In this document: positions 4,802 through 6,671 of the stretch, in pieces | Position numbering within the stretch: position 1 is the first letter of the stretch | Layout: each line of letters starts with the position of its first letter | Origin: CAYMTN01 sp964393335 | Lineage (GTDB): Bacteria; Chloroflexota; Anaerolineae; Aggregatilineales; Aggregatilineaceae | Direction: 5' to 3' | Length of the DNA: 6,671 nt | NCBI GenBank assembly: GCA_964393335.1 | Contig: CAYMTN010000272.1 | Coordinates: 1-6,671, forward strand | The notes under the pieces: generated by a model | Told to the model about the DNA's origin: nothing | Database searches by the model: none | Seen by the model: the letters and a program-made list of their open reading frames with translations, nothing else | Program-made: the position numbers and the translations under genes

Positions 4802-6671
4802 ATGCGCGACGAGTTCGTCGCTTTGGACCTGGAAACGACAGGTCTGAACCAATACGAGGATGACATCATCGAGATCGGCGCGGCGCGTTTTCGAGATGGC
4901 GAGGTGGTGGAAACATTTGGCACGCTCATCAATCCGGGCCGCACCGTGCCGGAACGCGTGACGGCGATCACGGGCATCCGAACGGAAGACCTGATCGACG
5001 TGCCGCCGATCCGCGAGGTGCTGGCCGACCTGCGGCGTTTTGTCGGCAGCAGCCCGATCATCGGGCACCGCGTCGATTTTGACCTGGGATTCTTGAGCCG
5101 CTATGACATTGGAATGACGAACCTGGCGATTGATACGTACGATCTCGCGTCGGTGATGATGCCGACCGCGCCGCGTTATAACCTCAACAGCCTGACGACA
5201 CAGGTTGACCTGGAACTGGAACACGCGCACCGCGCGCTCGACGATGCCGTCGCCACCGGCAGACTCTATTGGGTGTTGTGGCAGCGCATCATGAACCTGC
5301 CGCTCAGCACGCTGCGCGAGATCGTCGAGGCGGCGGGCGACCTGGAATGGAGCGCCAAGCCGGTTTTCATGATGGCGCTGCAAGAACGCAGCCACACCGC
5401 GCTCACCGAGCGGGATAAGCAGCCCGCGACGGAAACACTGGGGGCCGACGCGCTGTTCCGGCCCGATCAGAGCCCGTGGAAACCGCTGCGCCCGAATCCT
5501 GACCGGCAGTTGCTGGACGTGGATCACCTGGCGGGGCTGATCGAGGAGGGCGGGCGCGTGGCGGAAGCCTTCCCCGGATACGAGCACCGCGAGCAGCAGG
5601 TGGATATGCTGCGGGCGGTGGCGGCGGCCTTCAACGACGACGAGCACCTGATGATCGAAGCGCCGACAGGCGTCGGAAAAAGCATGGCGTACCTGATCCC
5701 GGCGGTGTATTGGGCCACGCGCAACAACGAGCGGGTCGTGATCAGCACGGCGACGATCAATTTGCAGGACCAACTGATCACGCACGATCTGCCCCTGCTG
5801 CGCGAGGCGCTGGGTCTGCCGTTTCAGGCGGCGGTCGTCAAGGGACGCGGCAATTACCTGTGCCCGCGCCGCCTGCTGACGCTGCGCCGCCGCAAGCCGA
5901 CGTCAGCCGGCGAGCTGCGCGTGCTGGCGAAAATCCTGGTCTGGCTGCTGGAATCCGACAGCGGCGACAAAGGCGAGATTTCACTGCGCGGGTTTGAGGA
6001 AAACGTGGTGTGGTCGCGTTTGAGCGCCGAGGACGAAGGCTGCACGATGGAACGCTGCGGCGACCAGATGCACGGCGCGTGCCCGTTTTATAAGGCGCGG
6101 CGTGCGGCGGAATCCGCGCATATCCTGGTCGTGAATCACGCGCTGCTGCTGGCCGACGTGCAGATCGGCAACCGCGTGCTGCCGGAGTACCGCTACCTGA
6201 TCGTGGACGAGGCGCATCACCTGGAAGAAGCGACGACCAACGGGCTGTCGTTCCAGATCAACCAGACGACGTTACAGCGCCGCCTGGACGACCTGGGCGG
6301 CAATCGGAAGGGCCTGCTGGGTGACGTGATTCGCGGGACGCGCGGCAGCGTGCCGGGCCGTTTCTTTGAGCAGGTCGAGGCGTACGTCGAGACGGTCAGC
6401 GACTCGCTGCTGGCGATGGGGCGGCACGTCGAGCGTTATTTTGACACGTTGATGCGTTTTTTGGCGAGTTCGGGCGCGCTGCGGGCCGGTGAATACATGA
6501 ACCAGGTGCGCATCACGCCGCAGTTGCGCCAGCGGCCTGAATGGGCCAGCGTCGAGGAAGCCTGGCACGTGCTCAGCCAGTTCACGCAGGCGATTTCCAG
6601 CGCCATGAGCCGCCTGGCGCGGGGGCTGGTCGGCCTGGAACAATTTGACGTGTTGGATTACGACGACCTGC
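4802..6671 (+). CDS. dinG: DinG-type ATP-dependent helicase with N-terminal DEDDh exonuclease (partial, C-terminus beyond right edge)
   Basis: 623 codons are visible from ATG 4802, with GGAG 6 nt upstream. Residues 1-165 form a DnaQ-like 3'-5' exonuclease with all DEDDh positions: Asp9 and Glu11 (ALDLETTGL), Asp94 (GHRVDFDLGFL), His143 and Asp148 (HRALDDAVATG). Arg90 stands where Asn is usual in exonuclease motif II. After a linker (about 165-250), an XPD/Rad3-like superfamily 2 helicase begins: Walker A EAPTGVGKS (286-294, Lys293), motif Ia VISTATINLQDQL (313-325), and the DEAH box DEAH (469-472) in LIVDEAHHLEEA. Between them, Cys354, Cys414, Cys419 and Cys427 probably bind a 4Fe-4S cluster, and VVNHALLLAD (443-452) is typical of DinG. 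The second helicase lobe with motifs IV-VI lies outside the window; exonuclease-fused family members are around 900 residues. It is cytoplasmic and likely acts in DNA repair or R-loop/structure removal. The exonuclease fusion resembles Firmicutes DinG more than E. coli DinG; in some such proteins the helicase activity is lost, but here the Walker A lysine and DEAH are intact. Confidence 0.93.
   Translation, partial: MRDEFVALDLETTGLNQYEDDIIEIGAARFRDGEVVETFGTLINPGRTVPERVTAITGIRTEDLIDVPPIREVLADLRRFVGSSPIIGHRVDFDLGFLSRYDIGMTNLAIDTYDLASVMMPTAPRYNLNSLTTQVDLELEHAHRALDDAVATGRLYWVLWQRIMNLPLSTLREIVEAAGDLEWSAKPVFMMALQERSHTALTERDKQPATETLGADALFRPDQSPWKPLRPNPDRQLLDVDHLAGLIEEGGRVAEAFPGYEHREQQVDMLRAVAAAFNDDEHLMIEAPTGVGKSMAYLIPAVYWATRNNERVVISTATINLQDQLITHDLPLLREALGLPFQAAVVKGRGNYLCPRRLLTLRRRKPTSAGELRVLAKILVWLLESDSGDKGEISLRGFEENVVWSRLSAEDEGCTMERCGDQMHGACPFYKARRAAESAHILVVNHALLLADVQIGNRVLPEYRYLIVDEAHHLEEATTNGLSFQINQTTLQRRLDDLGGNRKGLLGDVIRGTRGSVPGRFFEQVEAYVETVSDSLLAMGRHVERYFDTLMRFLASSGALRAGEYMNQVRITPQLRQRPEWASVEEAWHVLSQFTQAISSAMSRLARGLVGLEQFDVLDYDDL

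Noticed and set aside
4784..5785. 333-codon minus-strand frame opposite the dinG-like gene
   Set aside because: His/Arg/Gln-rich antisense shadow; the plus strand carries an unmistakable exonuclease-helicase.

Overview
The window is GC-rich DNA (roughly 60-65 % GC by eye) from a bacterium. The style of the proteins suggests Chloroflexota, probably an Anaerolineae-like lineage. The hints are secreted proteins with Thr/Pro/Glu-rich repeats (AEAT/VEPT units; a PTP-rich linker after a lipobox), SphX/PstS-like binding domains, and a DinG helicase carrying an N-terminal DEDDh exonuclease. This placement is an inference from protein style; there is no rRNA or other marker in the window.

Layout. (1) Positions 1-1251, minus strand: a two-gene unit. 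A secreted C39-like (papain-fold) putative peptidase (1251-580) is followed, with a 4-nt ATGA overlap, by a class I SAM-dependent methyltransferase (583 to beyond the left edge). (2) 1252-1473: a divergent promoter region, with an extended -10 facing left and a sigma70-type promoter facing right. (3) 1474-3636, plus strand: a 720-residue exported protein made of two tandem PstS/SphX-like periplasmic-binding domains and a C-terminal tail of 20 tetrapeptide repeats. (4) 3637-3730: a convergent intergenic region with a strong minus-strand intrinsic terminator and a short GC-rich tandem repeat. (5) 4676-3731, minus strand: a two-gene unit of a 65-residue unrecognised small protein and a 238-residue lipoprotein of unknown function. 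(6) 4677-4801: a compact divergent region in which the two predicted promoters overlap. (7) 4802 to the right edge, plus strand: the first 623 codons of a DinG-type exonuclease-helicase.

How the genes relate. No single pathway links them. Three of the six proteins are predicted to be exported or lipid-anchored (C39-like protein, double binding protein, lipoprotein), so much of the window is cell-surface biology. The methyltransferase and DinG are cytoplasmic. No pstCAB transporter genes are next to the binding protein. There are no tRNA or rRNA genes, CRISPR arrays or mobile elements that I can see, and no gene-free stretch longer than 300 bases.

The most unusual item is the double binding protein. 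It has exactly eight cysteines, four per domain at almost identical spacing, which shows an internal duplication. Both domains have lost residues expected for phosphate contact. I see no evidence for a complete novel multi-gene system in this window.
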